The translations under genes were made by a program, and so were the position numbers. This document shows, piece by piece, positions 16,178-27,307 of a DNA stretch of 64,000 bases. Source of the stretch: Desulfobacteraceae bacterium (GTDB taxonomy: Bacteria; Desulfobacterota; Desulfobacteria; Desulfobacterales; Desulfobacteraceae). Numbering within the stretch: position 1 is the first letter of the stretch; each line of letters starts with the position of its first letter. The notes under the pieces were generated by a model, which saw only the letters and a list, made by a program, of their open reading frames with translations, was not told the DNA's origin and did no database searches. The stretch is taken from contig JADGEQ010000017.1 in assembly GCA_016744295.1 (NCBI GenBank), positions 1 to 64,000 on the forward strand. Reading direction: 5' to 3'.

Positions 16178-19150
16178 TTAGAGAACCTCCTTCAAATACC
16201 GGCCCGTATGACTCTTTGCAGAATTGGCAATTTTCTCCGGCGGTCCGGCTGCAATGATCTCTCCGCCGCTGCTGCCGCCTTCGGGGCCCAGGTCAATGAC
16301 CCAGTCGCAACTTTTAATCACATCCAGATTGTGCTCAATGATGATCACTGTGTTTCCGGCGTCTGTCAGACGCTGGAGAACCGTGAGCAGCATTCTCACA
16401 TCCTGGAAATGAAGACCTGTTGTGGGTTCATCCAGAATATAAAGGGTCTCCCCTGTTCCCCGCTTGGCCAGTTCCCGGGCCAGTTTGATGCGCTGTGCCT
16501 CTCCCCCGGACAGGGTGGTGGCGGCCTGGCCCAGTTTAATATAGCCAAGTCCCACATCCATGAGAGTGTCCAGTATGTGGGCAATTTTAGGGTGGCTTTC
16601 AAACAATTTTCTTGCCTGGACAACAGACAGGTCCAGAACATCGGCAATGGAATGATCCTTGTAGGCAATCTCCAGGGTGGACCGGTTAAACCGTTTGCCC
16701 CCGCATTCCTCGCAGGGAACAAACACGTCGGCCAGAAAATGCATCTCCACCTTGATATACCCGTCTCCCCTGCAGGCTTCGCATCTGCCGCCCTTTACAT
16801 TAAAGGAATACCGCCCCTTTTTATACCCCCTGGTCTTGGATTCAGGAAGCATGGCAAAAAAATCCCGAACATGGTCAAAAAGTTTGGTGTAGGTGGCGGG
16901 ATTGCTCCTGGGGGTCCGGCCAATGGGTTTTTGATCAATATTGATGATCTTGTCGATATGGGACAGCCCGGTAATTTTTTCATGGGCGCCCACACTCAGT
17001 TGGGAATTATGAAGGGACACGGACAGTGCCGGATAGAGAATCTGGTTGATCAAAGTGGATTTGCCAGCTCCAGACACCCCGGTGACCGCCACCAGCAGAC
17101 CAATGGGAATTTTGGCCGTCACATTTTTAAGGTTATTTTCCGATGCCCGGACAATTGAGATCCAGTGTTTGCCCTTATCGGCATGGTTCCGCCTTTTATC
17201 AGGCACCGCAATCTTCTCCTTGCCCGTGAGAAATTTCCCCGTGATGGAGGCGGGATTGGCTTTGATCTGCCCAGGAGTTCCCTGGGCCACGATCTGGCCT
17301 CCCAGATGACCTGCCCCGGGACCGATATCCACAATCCAGTCGGATTTTTCCATGGTTTCCTGATCATGTTCCACAATGATAAGGGTGTTGCCGATGTCTC
17401 TCAGATGGTGGAGGGTGGACAGCAATTTGATATTGTCCCGCTGGTGGAGGCCGATGGAGGGTTCATCCAGAATATACAACACCCCGGTCAGTTCACTGCC
17501 CACCTGGGAGGCCAGACGGATGCGCTGGGATTCCCCCCCGGACAGGGTCGGGCCGCTGCGGTCCAGGGAAAGGTAATCCAGCCCCACATTGACCAAAAAC
17601 CCGAGCCGGTCCGAGATCTCCTTGAGCAATTCCTCGGCAATGAGGCGTTTGTTGCCCGCAAGATCCAGTGATTCCACAAACCCATGGGCATCCCTTACGG
17701 TCATCCCGGTGAGGTCAATGATGGATTTTCCCCGGATCAAAACGTGTAGAACCTCATCCTTAAGCCGTTTGCCCTGGCAACTGGCACAGGTGGAGGAGGT
17801 CATAAACTCGGCATAATATTTTTTTTGTCCCTCGGACTGGGTATTTCGATACCGCCGCATCAGGGTGTGGACCAGCCCTTCGTGGGTCCGGGTAAACTCG
17901 GCCTGAATCTTGGCGGAATTCCAGTTCACCCGCATCTCCTTGCTCTTGGAACCGTAGAGCAGCAGACGCTGTTGGGGTTTGGGCAATTTTTTCCAGGGGG
18001 TATCAAAATCGATGCCCCATTGTTCCTCCATGGCCAGCAGCTGACCTTTGCCCCAGGAATTGTCATTCTGGTACCGGGGATTTTTAAGAAAATAATTTTT
18101 CCAGGGAACCACAGCCCCCTGGCGGATGCTCAACTCCTTGTTGGGGACCACCTTGTCCGGGTCTATGGCCAAAAGAGTCCCGATGCCGTTGCAGTCAGGG
18201 CACATGCCCTGGGGGGAGTTAAAGGAAAAGATCTGGGGAATGAGCTCTGGATAGGCGATGCCGCAGCAGGAGCGGGCCTCACTCATTTTCAGATCTTCCC
18301 TGCCCTCCATGTGAACGATGATCTGGCCATGCCCCAGTTTGAGGGCGTTTTCCACTGAATCGGTGAGACGCTTTTCAAATTGAACATCCTGCCGAACCAC
18401 CAACCGGTCCACCACCACCTCGATATGGTGTTTCTTGTTCCGGGCAAGGGTCTGGACATTTTCAAGCTGTTGAACCACCCCGTCCACCCGGACCCGGGCA
18501 TACCCCTCTTTTTTCAATTCATCCAGCCGCTCCCGGTGTTCCCCCTTTCGGTTTTCCACAATGGGGGCCAGAATCAAAATTTTAGAGGAAACGGGCAAAG
18601 AAATAATCTGGGAGACCATACTCTGGGCATGGCCCCTTCCCACCTTTTCCCCGCATTTACAACAATACTGGGTACCCACCCGGGCAAAGAGCACCCTCAG
18701 ATAATCATAGATTTCCGTGATCGTACCCACGGTGGACCTGGGATTTTTACTGGCGGCCTTCTGCTCTATGGCAATGGTGGGGGAAAGTCCCCGGATGGTA
18801 TCGTATTTAGGTTTTTCCATCTGTCCGATAAATTGCCGGGCATAGGAGGACAAGGATTCCACATACCGGCGCTGCCCCTCCGCAAAGATAGTATCAAAGG
18901 CCAGGCTTGATTTTCCCGAACCCGACACCCCGGTAAACACCACCAATCTCTTTTTGGGAATTTCCACATCAATATCTTTGAGGTTATGCTCCTTGGCACC
19001 TTTGACAATGATCCGGTCCAGTTCCTTGGTGTCAGAGGACTGCACCACGGGTATTTTTTGGATTGATACCGGCTCTTCTAAAAAAGATTCCGGCAGAATC
19101 CCATCTGTTAAATTTTCATTTTTATCGGATATACAGCTGCTGTTTTTCAT
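16178..19150 (-). CDS. uvrA: excinuclease ABC subunit A
   Basis: This 990-residue UvrA is about 45 residues longer than usual because of an N-terminal extension before the conserved [19 protein letters not shown]. The first ATPase has Walker [10 protein letters not shown] (about residue 75) and signature [12 protein letters not shown]; the second has GVSGAGKST (about 695) and [12 protein letters not shown]. Zinc ligands are seen at [17 protein letters not shown] and the [14 protein letters not shown] pair. UvrA dimers scan DNA for bulky lesions and load UvrB. No SOS box was recognised upstream. The ribosome site before ATG 19150 is weak, so a start inside the extension is possible. Confidence 0.96.
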   Translation of the reverse strand: MKNSSCISDKNENLTDGILPESFLEEPVSIQKIPVVQSSDTKELDRIIVKGAKEHNLKDIDVEIPKKRLVVFTGVSGSGKSSLAFDTIFAEGQRRYVESLSSYARQFIGQMEKPKYDTIRGLSPTIAIEQKAASKNPRSTVGTITEIYDYLRVLFARVGTQYCCKCGEKVGRGHAQSMVSQIISLPVSSKILILAPIVENRKGEHRERLDELKKEGYARVRVDGVVQQLENVQTLARNKKHHIEVVVDRLVVRQDVQFEKRLTDSVENALKLGHGQIIVHMEGREDLKMSEARSCCGIAYPELIPQIFSFNSPQGMCPDCNGIGTLLAIDPDKVVPNKELSIRQGAVVPWKNYFLKNPRYQNDNSWGKGQLLAMEEQWGIDFDTPWKKLPKPQQRLLLYGSKSKEMRVNWNSAKIQAEFTRTHEGLVHTLMRRYRNTQSEGQKKYYAEFMTSSTCASCQGKRLKDEVLHVLIRGKSIIDLTGMTVRDAHGFVESLDLAGNKRLIAEELLKEISDRLGFLVNVGLDYLSLDRSGPTLSGGESQRIRLASQVGSELTGVLYILDEPSIGLHQRDNIKLLSTLHHLRDIGNTLIIVEHDQETMEKSDWIVDIGPGAGHLGGQIVAQGTPGQIKANPASITGKFLTGKEKIAVPDKRRNHADKGKHWISIVRASENNLKNVTAKIPIGLLVAVTGVSGAGKSTLINQILYPALSVSLHNSQLSVGAHEKITGLSHIDKIINIDQKPIGRTPRSNPATYTKLFDHVRDFFAMLPESKTRGYKKGRYSFNVKGGRCEACRGDGYIKVEMHFLADVFVPCEECGGKRFNRSTLEIAYKDHSIADVLDLSVVQARKLFESHPKIAHILDTLMDVGLGYIKLGQAATTLSGGEAQRIKLARELAKRGTGETLYILDEPTTGLHFQDVRMLLTVLQRLTDAGNTVIIIEHNLDVIKSCDWVIDLGPEGGSSGGEIIAAGPPEKIANSAKSHTGRYLKEVL

Positions 19151-19307
19151 ATTTTACCAGGACGGCTCCCTAGGGTTCGTTACTTTTTTATCACCAATTG
19201 AAAATAATAAGCACGGCAGATCAAAAAGTAAAGATGGGGAGTTAAGGACAATAAGACCGGATTTTATTTGTCCTGGTTATCTGTATGTGCTATGAAATAC
19301 AGGTATT

Positions 19308-20351
19308 ATGACAATCCAAAAATATCATTTTGAAACCGGCATCTACCGCCCGCCCAGTGAAGGAGGAAGTGCTTCATTGCTGCTCCGGTTCACCCGAAAC
19401 TGCCCCTGGAATCACTGCACCTTTTGCGCCATGTACAAGACCCAAAAATTCCAGCTCCGGCCCATAACCCAGATCAAAACCGAAATAGATGCAATGGCCC
19501 TGCTTGCCCGGGATTTAAAAGATGCATCCCTTGCCCTGGGTGGGAAAATAAGTCGGGATTCCGTCATCGCCCTGATGGAAAAGGCGCCTGAACTCCATCA
19601 CCATGAGGGGTTTTCCATGCTGATCCACTGGCTCATGGCCGGGGGGACAACCGCCTTTATCCAGGATGGCAACAGCATGATAATGAAAACCGAAAATCTT
19701 CTGGAGGCCCTGAACCACCTGAGAACCACCTTTCCCTCCATCAACCGGGTCACCACCTATGCCCGGGCCAGAACCCTTGTCCAAAAGTCGGCCAAGGATC
19801 TTCTGTCCATCAGAAAAGCCGGATTGAACCGGCTCCACCTGGGACTGGAAACGGGGGATGATCCCTTGTTAAAGGCCATCAAAAAAGGGGTGACCTCAGA
19901 AGGCCAGATTGATGGCGGCCAGAAAGCCATGGCCGCCGGATTCCAGGTATCAGAGTATTGGATGCCCGGCCTGGGGGGAAGGGAAAGAAGTCAAGCCCAT
20001 GCAACAAACACCGCCCGGGTACTCAACGCTGTCAATCCCCATTATATCCGTTCACGACCCTTCCGGGCCATTTCCGGCACCCCGATCCGGGCCCAAATCC
20101 AGGCAGGTAAAATGCAGATTCTCTCCCCCAAAGAGCAGATGATGGAACTAAAGCAGATGATCACAGCCCTTGAGGTTAGTTCCAGGGTGTGTTTCGACCA
20201 CGCCGGAAATAATTGGAAAAATGGTCGGGGGGGTATTTTATTCACCCATGATTATGAAGGATATAAATTTCCCGAGCAAAAGGCTGAAGTTCTGGCGCTT
20301 GTGGAGGAGGGGCTTAAAAACGCCAGTTCTTCCCCGTTTCTTCATCTATAA
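19308..20351 (+). CDS. radical SAM protein of unknown substrate
   Basis: This 347-residue radical SAM enzyme has its 4Fe-4S ligands in CPWNHCTFC (residues about 31-39), a CX4CX2C spacing instead of the usual CX3CX2C. ETGIYRPPSEGGSASLLLRF precedes the cluster site, and LNRLHLGLETGDDPLLKAIK is the beta-5/6 region. Proteins with this opening form a widespread uncharacterised group in anaerobes. The reaction cannot be stated. It is transcribed divergently from uvrA across 157 bases and converges on the AOR gene. Confidence 0.8.
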   Translation: MTIQKYHFETGIYRPPSEGGSASLLLRFTRNCPWNHCTFCAMYKTQKFQLRPITQIKTEIDAMALLARDLKDASLALGGKISRDSVIALMEKAPELHHHEGFSMLIHWLMAGGTTAFIQDGNSMIMKTENLLEALNHLRTTFPSINRVTTYARARTLVQKSAKDLLSIRKAGLNRLHLGLETGDDPLLKAIKKGVTSEGQIDGGQKAMAAGFQVSEYWMPGLGGRERSQAHATNTARVLNAVNPHYIRSRPFRAISGTPIRAQIQAGKMQILSPKEQMMELKQMITALEVSSRVCFDHAGNNWKNGRGGILFTHDYEGYKFPEQKAEVLALVEEGLKNASSSPFLHL

Positions 20352-20400
20352 CGGCTGGACGATCACGGTTAAATCTACCCGTTAAATCATCCGGTGAAAT

Positions 20401-22152
20401 TTATTTTTTATTCCACCCCCTCAACCCGTGATAGTCTGTCATCAGCCTGTCCATTTCATCTTCTGTAATCACGGCCTTGCTGTCTTCCAAAGGGGTATGA
20501 AACACCTTGGGCAGGGTTTCATCTGCCGTTGTCATTCCTTCCCTGAGATTAAATTTCCTGACCTTTGATGCAATATTTCCGGCGATGAGGGCCAGATTTT
20601 TCTGGGACCCGTCAATGCCCGTGGCAGCCGTTACCATTTTTCCCAACAATTCCCAGGGATACAGATCCCGATAAAATTTGCACAGAATCATGGCGTCAAA
20701 GAGGGTGAGCCGGTCCTCAAAATCAATGAAAAGCCCGGCCTTATCCTCAATCTGGTCGGGATCAATCATGCCGGCAAGCTCAGGCTTGTAAAAAGTAGCC
20801 CTAAGATGACAGGCCCCCCGGTCGGAGGAGGCGTAGGCAAGGCCCATACCCTTGAGCGCCCGGGGGTCATACCCGGCCGGTTCCATGCCCTTGACATGGA
20901 CGGCTGCATCTTCCATACCCCATTTTTCGGCTGCATGGACAATCCCCCGGGACAGCAGTTCTCCAACACCTTCCCTAGTGGCGATGAGGTTTAGCAGAAC
21001 AGCAATTGCCCCGGCATCCCCGAATCTTATCTCATAATCGGATTTGCCCTGTTCAAAGGCTGCCATGGCAAAGGCGCAGAGGTTGCCCGCCGTGATGGTA
21101 TCCATCCCCAGGCTGTCGCAGAGGTGGTTGAGGTGAACGATTTCCTCAATTGAATCCACCATGCACAAGCCCCCAAAGGTATAAAGGGTCTCGTATTCCG
21201 GCCCCTCCAGCACAAGGCCTTTATGGGGACCCTTCAGCACACGGGTCATTCTGCCGCAGGCGAGGAAACACTTGGCACAGGCATGGGGTTTTACCTCACA
21301 TCTGGTATGCAGGGCATCGGCGGATATTTTTTCCCAGTGGGGGGCGGTGCCCATGGTCCAGTATTTTGTGGGAAACGCCTTGGCCCCATTCATGACCTTC
21401 ACCATCTGGGAGGTGCCCATGGATTTATAGGCATGGACCACGGGGCTGTCTTTGGATTCAGCAGCCATTTTTTTTGACAGGTCAACCATCCCCCGGGTGT
21501 CATGGTAAATCCGCTTTTTGTCCCCGGAAAACAGAATGGCCTTAATATTTTTGGATCCCATGACCGTTCCGGTACCACCCCGTCCTGCGCACCGCCAGCC
21601 ATCATTTTTAACAATGGCAAAGTTCACCCCATTCTCGGCAGCCGGCCCCACAACCACAACCCCTGATTTCCATCCTTTACCCGTTTTTGTTCCATAACGC
21701 TGATTTACAAAGGCTTCGGTTTCAAAGGTGTTTTTCCCCGCAATATCTGCCCCGTCATGGACAACCACCCCCCCGGGGTGGATCTCCAGCACTGACAGCT
21801 CACTGGCCCTGCCCTTGATGAGGATGGCATCAAAGCCAGTGGCGCTGATGGCTTCCGGCACCCGCCCCCCGGAATAGGATTCTGCATAGAGCCCGGTCAG
21901 GGGAGACTTGGTAAAGATACCGTAGCGGGAAGCCCCCCAGGTAACGCCCCCGGTTACAGCCCCGGTGGCAAAAATCAAATGGTTCTCCCTGGACAGGGGG
22001 TCAACCCCCTTTGGGTTCTGCTCAAATAGCAGCCAGGAAGCAAGCCCCTTTCCCCCGAGATATCTCGCATATATATTGTCGTCTATTGGTTGTATTTCAC
22101 TGGTTCCGGTTGTCAAATCGATATTTAAAATCTGGTTATAAAATCCCTGCAT
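20401..22152 (-). CDS. aldehyde:ferredoxin oxidoreductase family tungstoenzyme
   Basis: This 583-residue AOR-family protein is close to the usual 600-620. Domain 1 is recognisable from YLGGKGLASWLLFE, GAVTGGVTWGASRYGIFTKS and YSGGRVPEAI. Cysteines for the 4Fe-4S cluster lie in CAKCFLACGR (about residue 290), and GPEYETLYTFGG follows. These enzymes use a tungsten bis-pterin cofactor to oxidise aldehydes to acids with ferredoxin; some subgroups act as benzoyl-CoA or carboxylic acid reductases with extra subunits. No electron-transfer partner or pterin gene is adjacent, which favours a stand-alone AOR. It is divergent from mqnD. Confidence 0.9.
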   Translation of the reverse strand: MQGFYNQILNIDLTTGTSEIQPIDDNIYARYLGGKGLASWLLFEQNPKGVDPLSRENHLIFATGAVTGGVTWGASRYGIFTKSPLTGLYAESYSGGRVPEAISATGFDAILIKGRASELSVLEIHPGGVVVHDGADIAGKNTFETEAFVNQRYGTKTGKGWKSGVVVVGPAAENGVNFAIVKNDGWRCAGRGGTGTVMGSKNIKAILFSGDKKRIYHDTRGMVDLSKKMAAESKDSPVVHAYKSMGTSQMVKVMNGAKAFPTKYWTMGTAPHWEKISADALHTRCEVKPHACAKCFLACGRMTRVLKGPHKGLVLEGPEYETLYTFGGLCMVDSIEEIVHLNHLCDSLGMDTITAGNLCAFAMAAFEQGKSDYEIRFGDAGAIAVLLNLIATREGVGELLSRGIVHAAEKWGMEDAAVHVKGMEPAGYDPRALKGMGLAYASSDRGACHLRATFYKPELAGMIDPDQIEDKAGLFIDFEDRLTLFDAMILCKFYRDLYPWELLGKMVTAATGIDGSQKNLALIAGNIASKVRKFNLREGMTTADETLPKVFHTPLEDSKAVITEDEMDRLMTDYHGLRGWNKK

Positions 22153-22300
22153 GGTGACCCTCCTGCATACTTCAAATAAAAAAAACTGTTCCTATCTTTT
22201 GTATTATTATCATATTTGGGATTTTCTGCTCACATAATTCAACCTCACCCTGTGAAATTCACATTGCATTCCGTCGGTTGAATTTGATAATAGTAAATGT

Positions 22301-23215
22301 ATGAAAACAGAAAAAAGATATGATCTGGCCTATTCAAGCTGCCCCAATGATACCTTTATTTTTAAAGGCATTGCCAAAAAATTAATTCACACCCGGGGAA
22401 TGAACTTTAACATTGTTCTTGAGGATGTGGAAACACTGAACCAAAATGCAGCCAGAGAGGCCTATGATATTACCAAACTCTCCTTTGCCGCCCTGGGAAA
22501 TCTTTTGGACAAATATGCCCTGCTGAGAACCGGTGCTGCCCTGGGAATAGGGTGCGGCCCCCTGGTCATTTCCCTGGCCCACCGGACCCTTGATGATAAA
22601 GAAAAAAACAGGGGGCAAGATAACAAGGAAAACTGCCCTGGGGGTATCCAAGAGAAACAAGTTGTTGCAGTGCCGGGATTGGGCACAACCGCCTACCACT
22701 TGTTCAGCTTCTATATGAAGGATAAATTTCCAACTGTTGAGACCACCATCATTCCCATGCCATTTGAACGCATCATGCCGGCGGTGATGGAGGGAAAAGC
22801 CGACTTTGGGGTGATCATCCACGAAGGCCGGTTTGTATATCAGAACATGGGTCTTGAGATGCAAGCCGATCTGGGACAGTGGTGGGAGGACAAAACATCC
22901 CTTCCCATTCCCCTGGGCTGTATTGCCGTGAAACGCAGTATTGATCCGGCCCGGGCTCTGGAAATCCAGACCCTTATCAGAGAATCCATTGACCATGGTT
23001 TTTCACACCCCACCCTGGGGGATGAGTATATCCGCTGCCATGCCCAGGAAATGAGTGAAGAGGTGACCCAGCAGCATATAAACCTTTATGTCAATGAATT
23101 TTCAAAGGATATCGGAGACAAAGGAACCACTGCCGTGACCACCTTTTTTGAGTATGCTGCCCGGGCAGGACTGATGGAAAAAACCGCCTATCCCCTGTTC
23201 GCCTGTCCCCAATGA
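22301..23215 (+). CDS. mqnD: 1,4-dihydroxy-6-naphthoate synthase (MqnD-like)
   Basis: This 304-residue periplasmic-binding-fold protein opens with the MqnD motif LAYSSCPNDTFIFKGIAKKL, continues with DITKLSFAALGNLLDKYALL and GCGPLVIS, and has an active-site region VIIHEGRFVYQ. MqnD converts cyclic dehypoxanthine futalosine to 1,4-dihydroxy-6-naphthoate in the alternative menaquinone route. Other mqn genes are not in the window. The stop overlaps the tilS start by four bases (ATGA), so the two are translationally coupled. No clear ribosome site precedes the ATG. Confidence 0.87.
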   Translation: MKTEKRYDLAYSSCPNDTFIFKGIAKKLIHTRGMNFNIVLEDVETLNQNAAREAYDITKLSFAALGNLLDKYALLRTGAALGIGCGPLVISLAHRTLDDKEKNRGQDNKENCPGGIQEKQVVAVPGLGTTAYHLFSFYMKDKFPTVETTIIPMPFERIMPAVMEGKADFGVIIHEGRFVYQNMGLEMQADLGQWWEDKTSLPIPLGCIAVKRSIDPARALEIQTLIRESIDHGFSHPTLGDEYIRCHAQEMSEEVTQQHINLYVNEFSKDIGDKGTTAVTTFFEYAARAGLMEKTAYPLFACPQ

Positions 23216-24333
23216 GCCCAATTACCAGGGATACCGACATGAGACAAACCGACACCCCGATTGATCCCTTTGTCAGGGAGGTTCTTGAGACCATTTCCCG
23301 ATTTAATATGATCCGAGAAAAGGAGACCATCCTGGTCTGTGTCTCGGGCGGCCCCGATTCGGTTGCCCTGGTACGGGTTCTTTTATATCTAAAAAAAAGG
23401 CTGAACATCACCACCCTGGGCATTGCCCATTTAAACCACGGGATCAGGGGGGAAGAATCCGATGGGGATGAGGCGTTTACCCGAGAGATTGCCGCTAGGT
23501 TTTGCCTGCCCTTTTTCACCCGAACAATGGACATAATAAAACTGGCAAAGAAAGAACACCTCTCACTGGAGGAAGCCGGCCGGAATGCCCGGTATGATTT
23601 TTTTGCAACAACAGCAGATGCCAATGGATTCACAAAAATTGCCATGGGCCACAACCTGGATGACAATGCCGAGCAGGTACTCATGAACCTGCTCCGGGGA
23701 TCAGGGCCCAGGGGATTGACCGGGATCCCCCCGGTTCGGGAAAACCGGTTCATCCGTCCCCTGATTTCCATGACCAAATCCCGAATACTGGGGTTTTTAA
23801 CGGCAGAAAACCAACCCTTTATACTGGATTCTTCCAATACAGACCAATCCTATCTGCGCAATAAAATCCGCCACAATTTAATTCCCCGGCTTGAGCGCCA
23901 ATTTAACCCTGAAATAAAATATAGTCTGGATCGCCTCAGTCACATTCTCCGCCAGGAGGAAGATTTTTTGGAAGACCAGGCCGCCCGGGCTCTCAAGAAC
24001 TGTCTCATTGGGCAGGAAGCGTCTCGGGTGAGACTGTCAATTCCCCCATTGACCCAAAACCACCCCGCCATTATCAACAGGGTTTTGCGACTGGCCATAG
24101 AATCGATCAAAAAAAATCTAAGAAGGATCACCCTGACCCATATCCAGGATATCCTTGCCCTTATGAAAGGGGCAGAATCCGGCAAAAGCCTTGATTTGCC
24201 GGGGCAAATAAGGATTTACAAAGGTCATGATACCCTCCTGCTTCAAAAAGAGTCCCTGCCCCTAAGACAACTGGGCAGGACGCAAAAGCTTTTCAGACGG
24301 GGTGACACAGAGAATCCAAAGAAAAAAAACTAA
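23212..24333 (+). CDS. tilS: tRNA(Ile)-lysidine synthase
   Basis: This 373-residue TilS has a PP-loop SGGPDSVALVRVLL (about residue 45), GIAHLNHGIRG, MGHNLDDNAEQVLMNLLRGS and LRNKIRHNLIP, all standard for the family. It ligates lysine to C34 of the AUA-decoding isoleucine tRNA using ATP, changing both codon and charging identity. The C-terminal domain is short compared with E. coli TilS (432 residues). It overlaps mqnD, and ftsH follows after 101 AT-rich bases, as in many bacteria where tilS precedes ftsH. Confidence 0.94.
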   Translation: MSPITRDTDMRQTDTPIDPFVREVLETISRFNMIREKETILVCVSGGPDSVALVRVLLYLKKRLNITTLGIAHLNHGIRGEESDGDEAFTREIAARFCLPFFTRTMDIIKLAKKEHLSLEEAGRNARYDFFATTADANGFTKIAMGHNLDDNAEQVLMNLLRGSGPRGLTGIPPVRENRFIRPLISMTKSRILGFLTAENQPFILDSSNTDQSYLRNKIRHNLIPRLERQFNPEIKYSLDRLSHILRQEEDFLEDQAARALKNCLIGQEASRVRLSIPPLTQNHPAIINRVLRLAIESIKKNLRRITLTHIQDILALMKGAESGKSLDLPGQIRIYKGHDTLLLQKESLPLRQLGRTQKLFRRGDTENPKKKN

Positions 24334-24434
24334 AAAATATTTTCTTGTATATTCGAATTTTATGTTTATATATATTCCACGGTTTTATTGATTCCATCAA
24401 TTAAAAAAAGAAACATATAAAGAGAGGAAACACT

Positions 24435-26429
24435 TTGAATCAATTCTATAAAAACATTTCCCTGTGGCTGGTGATTGTTATGATGATGGTCATGCTCTAT
24501 AATATTTTCAACCAGCAGCAGACAGGACAGGCAGAGGTAGGGTATTCAGAATTTCTGTCCATGGTGGAAAACGGACGGGTTCAGAGTGTGGTGATCCAGG
24601 GACAAGAATTATATGTCACCGACAGCAGCGGCGGCAAATATAAAAGTTTTGCCCCAGAGGACGGAGACATGATCCAGGTATTAAGAACCAGCGGAGTTGC
24701 CATCCAGGCCAAACCGCCGGCAGAATCCTCATGGCTCATGTCCATTGTGGTCTCCTGGTTGCCCATGATTGTTCTCATTGGTGTGTGGATTTTCTTCATG
24801 CGCCAGATGCAGGGCGGCGGTGGCGGCGGAAAGGCCATGTCCTTTGGAAAGAGCCGGGCCCGTCTCATTGATGACAAGGGAGAAAAAGTCACCTTTGCCA
24901 ATGTGGAAGGGATTGATGAGGCCAAGGAAGAACTGGAAGAGGTGGTGGAGTTCTTAAAAACCCCGGACAAGTTTACCCGCCTGGGCGGCCGGATTCCCAA
25001 GGGCGTTCTGCTGGTGGGAAACCCGGGAACCGGTAAAACCCTTCTTTCCCGTGCAGTTGCCGGAGAAGCAGGGGTCCCCTTTTTCACCATTTCCGGATCG
25101 GATTTTGTTGAAATGTTTGTGGGGGTGGGTGCATCCCGGGTAAGGGATTTGTTTGCCCAGGGCAAAAAAAATGCGCCTTGTATCATCTTTATTGATGAGA
25201 TTGATGCCGTGGGCCGCCAGAGGGGAGCCGGCATGGGCGGCGGTCATGATGAACGGGAACAAACCCTGAACCAGCTGCTGGTGGAGATGGACGGCTTTGA
25301 ATCCAATGAAGGGGTCATTCTAATGGCAGCCACCAACAGGGCCGATGTTCTGGATCCTGCCCTCCTCAGACCTGGACGGTTTGACCGCCAGGTGACGGTG
25401 GACATGCCGGACATCAAGGGCCGGGAAGGCATACTCCGGGTACACATGAAAAAAACACCCCTGGATTCCGACGTAAGTCCGACTATTCTGGCCAAGGGAA
25501 CCCCGGGATTTAGCGGTGCAGACCTTGAAAACCTGGTCAACGAGGCAGCCCTCCTGGCTGCCAAGCGAAACCATGAAAAACTGAGTATGCGGGATTTTGA
25601 AGATTCCAAGGACAAGGTCTACATGGGCCTTGAAAGAAAATCCAAGGTGATCAAGGAAGAAGATAAAAAGACCACAGCCTACCACGAAGGCGGCCATGCT
25701 CTGGTTGCAAGATTGTTGCCCAATACCGATGCCGTCAACAAAATCACCATCATCCCCAGGGGAAGGGCTGCCGGTGTCACCTGGTTTTTGCCCGAAGAGG
25801 GGGATTTCAAATACAAGGATCAGCTGGAAAATGAGCTGGCCATTGCCTTTGGAGGCCGGGTAGCCGAAGAGATCATATTCAAGCGGATCAGCACCGGTGC
25901 TTCCAATGATATTAAGCAGGCCACAAAGCTGGCCAACCGAATGGTGAGAAGCTTTGGTATGAGTGACAGCCTGGCCCCCCTTTCCTATGAAGACCATGAT
26001 GACAATATTTTCATCGGAAGGGAAATGACCCAGGCAAAAAGTTATTCAGAGGAGACCGCCCAGAAGATTGATGCAGAGATTGCCATCATAATTGACCGGG
26101 CCTACCAATGCGCCAAAAAAGTTCTGGAAGAGAACCTGGACCTCCTCCACGCCCTCACAGATCTGCTCATTGAAAAAGAGACCGTACTGGGACCGGAACT
26201 GGATGATCTCATTGCCCAACTAAAACCTGATTTTGATTTTTACGGCCGAAAAAACATCAAAATCCAGCCGGAAGAGGTTAAACCGGAAGAGGTTAAAGAA
26301 GATGAGTCCAAGCCCGAGGATCAGGATTCAGATGACACCGAATCCCAAGGTCTACCGGAAGATTCAGACCCAAAAGGTTCAGACAAAGAAGAGAGTGACG
26401 CTGAAAATCAGGATAAAGAAAGGGATTAG
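24435..26429 (+). CDS. ftsH: ATP-dependent zinc metalloprotease FtsH
   Basis: This 664-residue membrane protease starts at a TTG behind AGAGAGGA. There are two membrane helices (about residues 8-24 and 100-120) flanking a periplasmic domain. The AAA module has GNPGTGKT (about residue 195) and [15 protein letters not shown]. The zinc site HEGGH (about 416) has glycine where alanine is more usual. FtsH extracts and degrades membrane and regulatory proteins as a hexamer. The C-terminal 55 residues are a low-complexity acidic tail rich in Glu, Asp, Ser and Pro with repeats of PEEVK. folP follows after five bases. Confidence 0.97.
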   Translation: MNQFYKNISLWLVIVMMMVMLYNIFNQQQTGQAEVGYSEFLSMVENGRVQSVVIQGQELYVTDSSGGKYKSFAPEDGDMIQVLRTSGVAIQAKPPAESSWLMSIVVSWLPMIVLIGVWIFFMRQMQGGGGGGKAMSFGKSRARLIDDKGEKVTFANVEGIDEAKEELEEVVEFLKTPDKFTRLGGRIPKGVLLVGNPGTGKTLLSRAVAGEAGVPFFTISGSDFVEMFVGVGASRVRDLFAQGKKNAPCIIFIDEIDAVGRQRGAGMGGGHDEREQTLNQLLVEMDGFESNEGVILMAATNRADVLDPALLRPGRFDRQVTVDMPDIKGREGILRVHMKKTPLDSDVSPTILAKGTPGFSGADLENLVNEAALLAAKRNHEKLSMRDFEDSKDKVYMGLERKSKVIKEEDKKTTAYHEGGHALVARLLPNTDAVNKITIIPRGRAAGVTWFLPEEGDFKYKDQLENELAIAFGGRVAEEIIFKRISTGASNDIKQATKLANRMVRSFGMSDSLAPLSYEDHDDNIFIGREMTQAKSYSEETAQKIDAEIAIIIDRAYQCAKKVLEENLDLLHALTDLLIEKETVLGPELDDLIAQLKPDFDFYGRKNIKIQPEEVKPEEVKEDESKPEDQDSDDTESQGLPEDSDPKGSDKEESDAENQDKERD

Positions 26430-26434
26430 GAAAA

Positions 26435-27307
26435 ATGTCCGTACCCGAGTATACCCTTGAGTTTGGCAAATTTCGTCTTGAACTGGGATCCCATGCCTGC
26501 ATCATGGGCATTTTAAACGCCACCCCGGATTCCTTTTCCGACGGGGGCCGGTTCAACACCCTTGAAACGGCATTGGAACAGGGCCGTAACCTGGCAAAGG
26601 CCGGTGCCCACATTCTGGACATCGGGGGAGAATCCTCCCGCCCCTTTGCCGAGCCCGTGTCCGAACAGGAAGAGCTGGACCGGGTCATCCCGGTGATTGA
26701 AATTCTTTCCCGACAGATTGAAATCCCCATCTCCATTGACACGGTAAAGTCAACGGTGGCCATGGCGGCTCTGGATGCAGGGGCCGCCATTATCAATGAC
26801 ATATCGGCCCTTGAAAAAGATCCTGCCATGGCATCTCTTGCCGCCGAAAAAAACGTTCCCTGCATCCTCATGCATATGAAGGGAACGCCTGAAACCATGC
26901 AGGTCGCCCCGGACTATGAGGATCTCATGAAGGAGATCACGAGTTATCTTGCTGAAAGAGCCGAATTTGCCATAAAAAAAGGAATTGCAAAAAAAAACAT
27001 CATCCTGGATCCGGGCATTGGGTTTGGGAAAACCGTTGCGCACAACCTGGTGCTGATCAATCACCTGAACAGGATTACCCAGCTTGGATACCCTGTATTA
27101 ATGGGACCTTCTCGGAAATCATTTATCCAGGCCATACTAAACAAACAAGAGAAGACACCCATTGGTCCGGATAATATCAAGACAGAATACGGAACACTGG
27201 CAGCGGTTGCCGCCTCTGTTTTCAAGGGTGCCCATATTGTCAGGGTTCACGATGTTGAAAAGATCATCTCCTTTACCCGCATTATTGATGCCGTCAGGAA
27301 TGCCTGA
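26435..27307 (+). CDS. folP: dihydropteroate synthase
   Basis: This 290-residue TIM-barrel enzyme carries MGILNATPDSFSDGGRF, DIGGESSRPFAEPV, the IDTVKSTVA segment, and late signatures LDPGIGFGKT and GPSRKSF. It condenses 6-hydroxymethyl-dihydropterin pyrophosphate with p-aminobenzoate in folate synthesis and is the sulfonamide target. It lies between ftsH and a YbbR-domain gene in one transcription unit. The usual next gene in such clusters, cdaA, is absent. Confidence 0.95.
   Translation: MSVPEYTLEFGKFRLELGSHACIMGILNATPDSFSDGGRFNTLETALEQGRNLAKAGAHILDIGGESSRPFAEPVSEQEELDRVIPVIEILSRQIEIPISIDTVKSTVAMAALDAGAAIINDISALEKDPAMASLAAEKNVPCILMHMKGTPETMQVAPDYEDLMKEITSYLAERAEFAIKKGIAKKNIILDPGIGFGKTVAHNLVLINHLNRITQLGYPVLMGPSRKSFIQAILNKQEKTPIGPDNIKTEYGTLAAVAASVFKGAHIVRVHDVEKIISFTRIIDAVRNA

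Noticed and set aside
16148..18910. Long open frames on the strand opposite uvrA
   Set aside because: They are antisense shadows of a GC-rich conserved gene, with no ribosome sites and no recognisable domains.
27162..27287. Upstream extension of the YbbR-domain frame
   Set aside because: This part overlaps folP, lacks a signal peptide and does not resemble YbbR proteins. The start at 27288 or 27300 gives a normal N-terminus.
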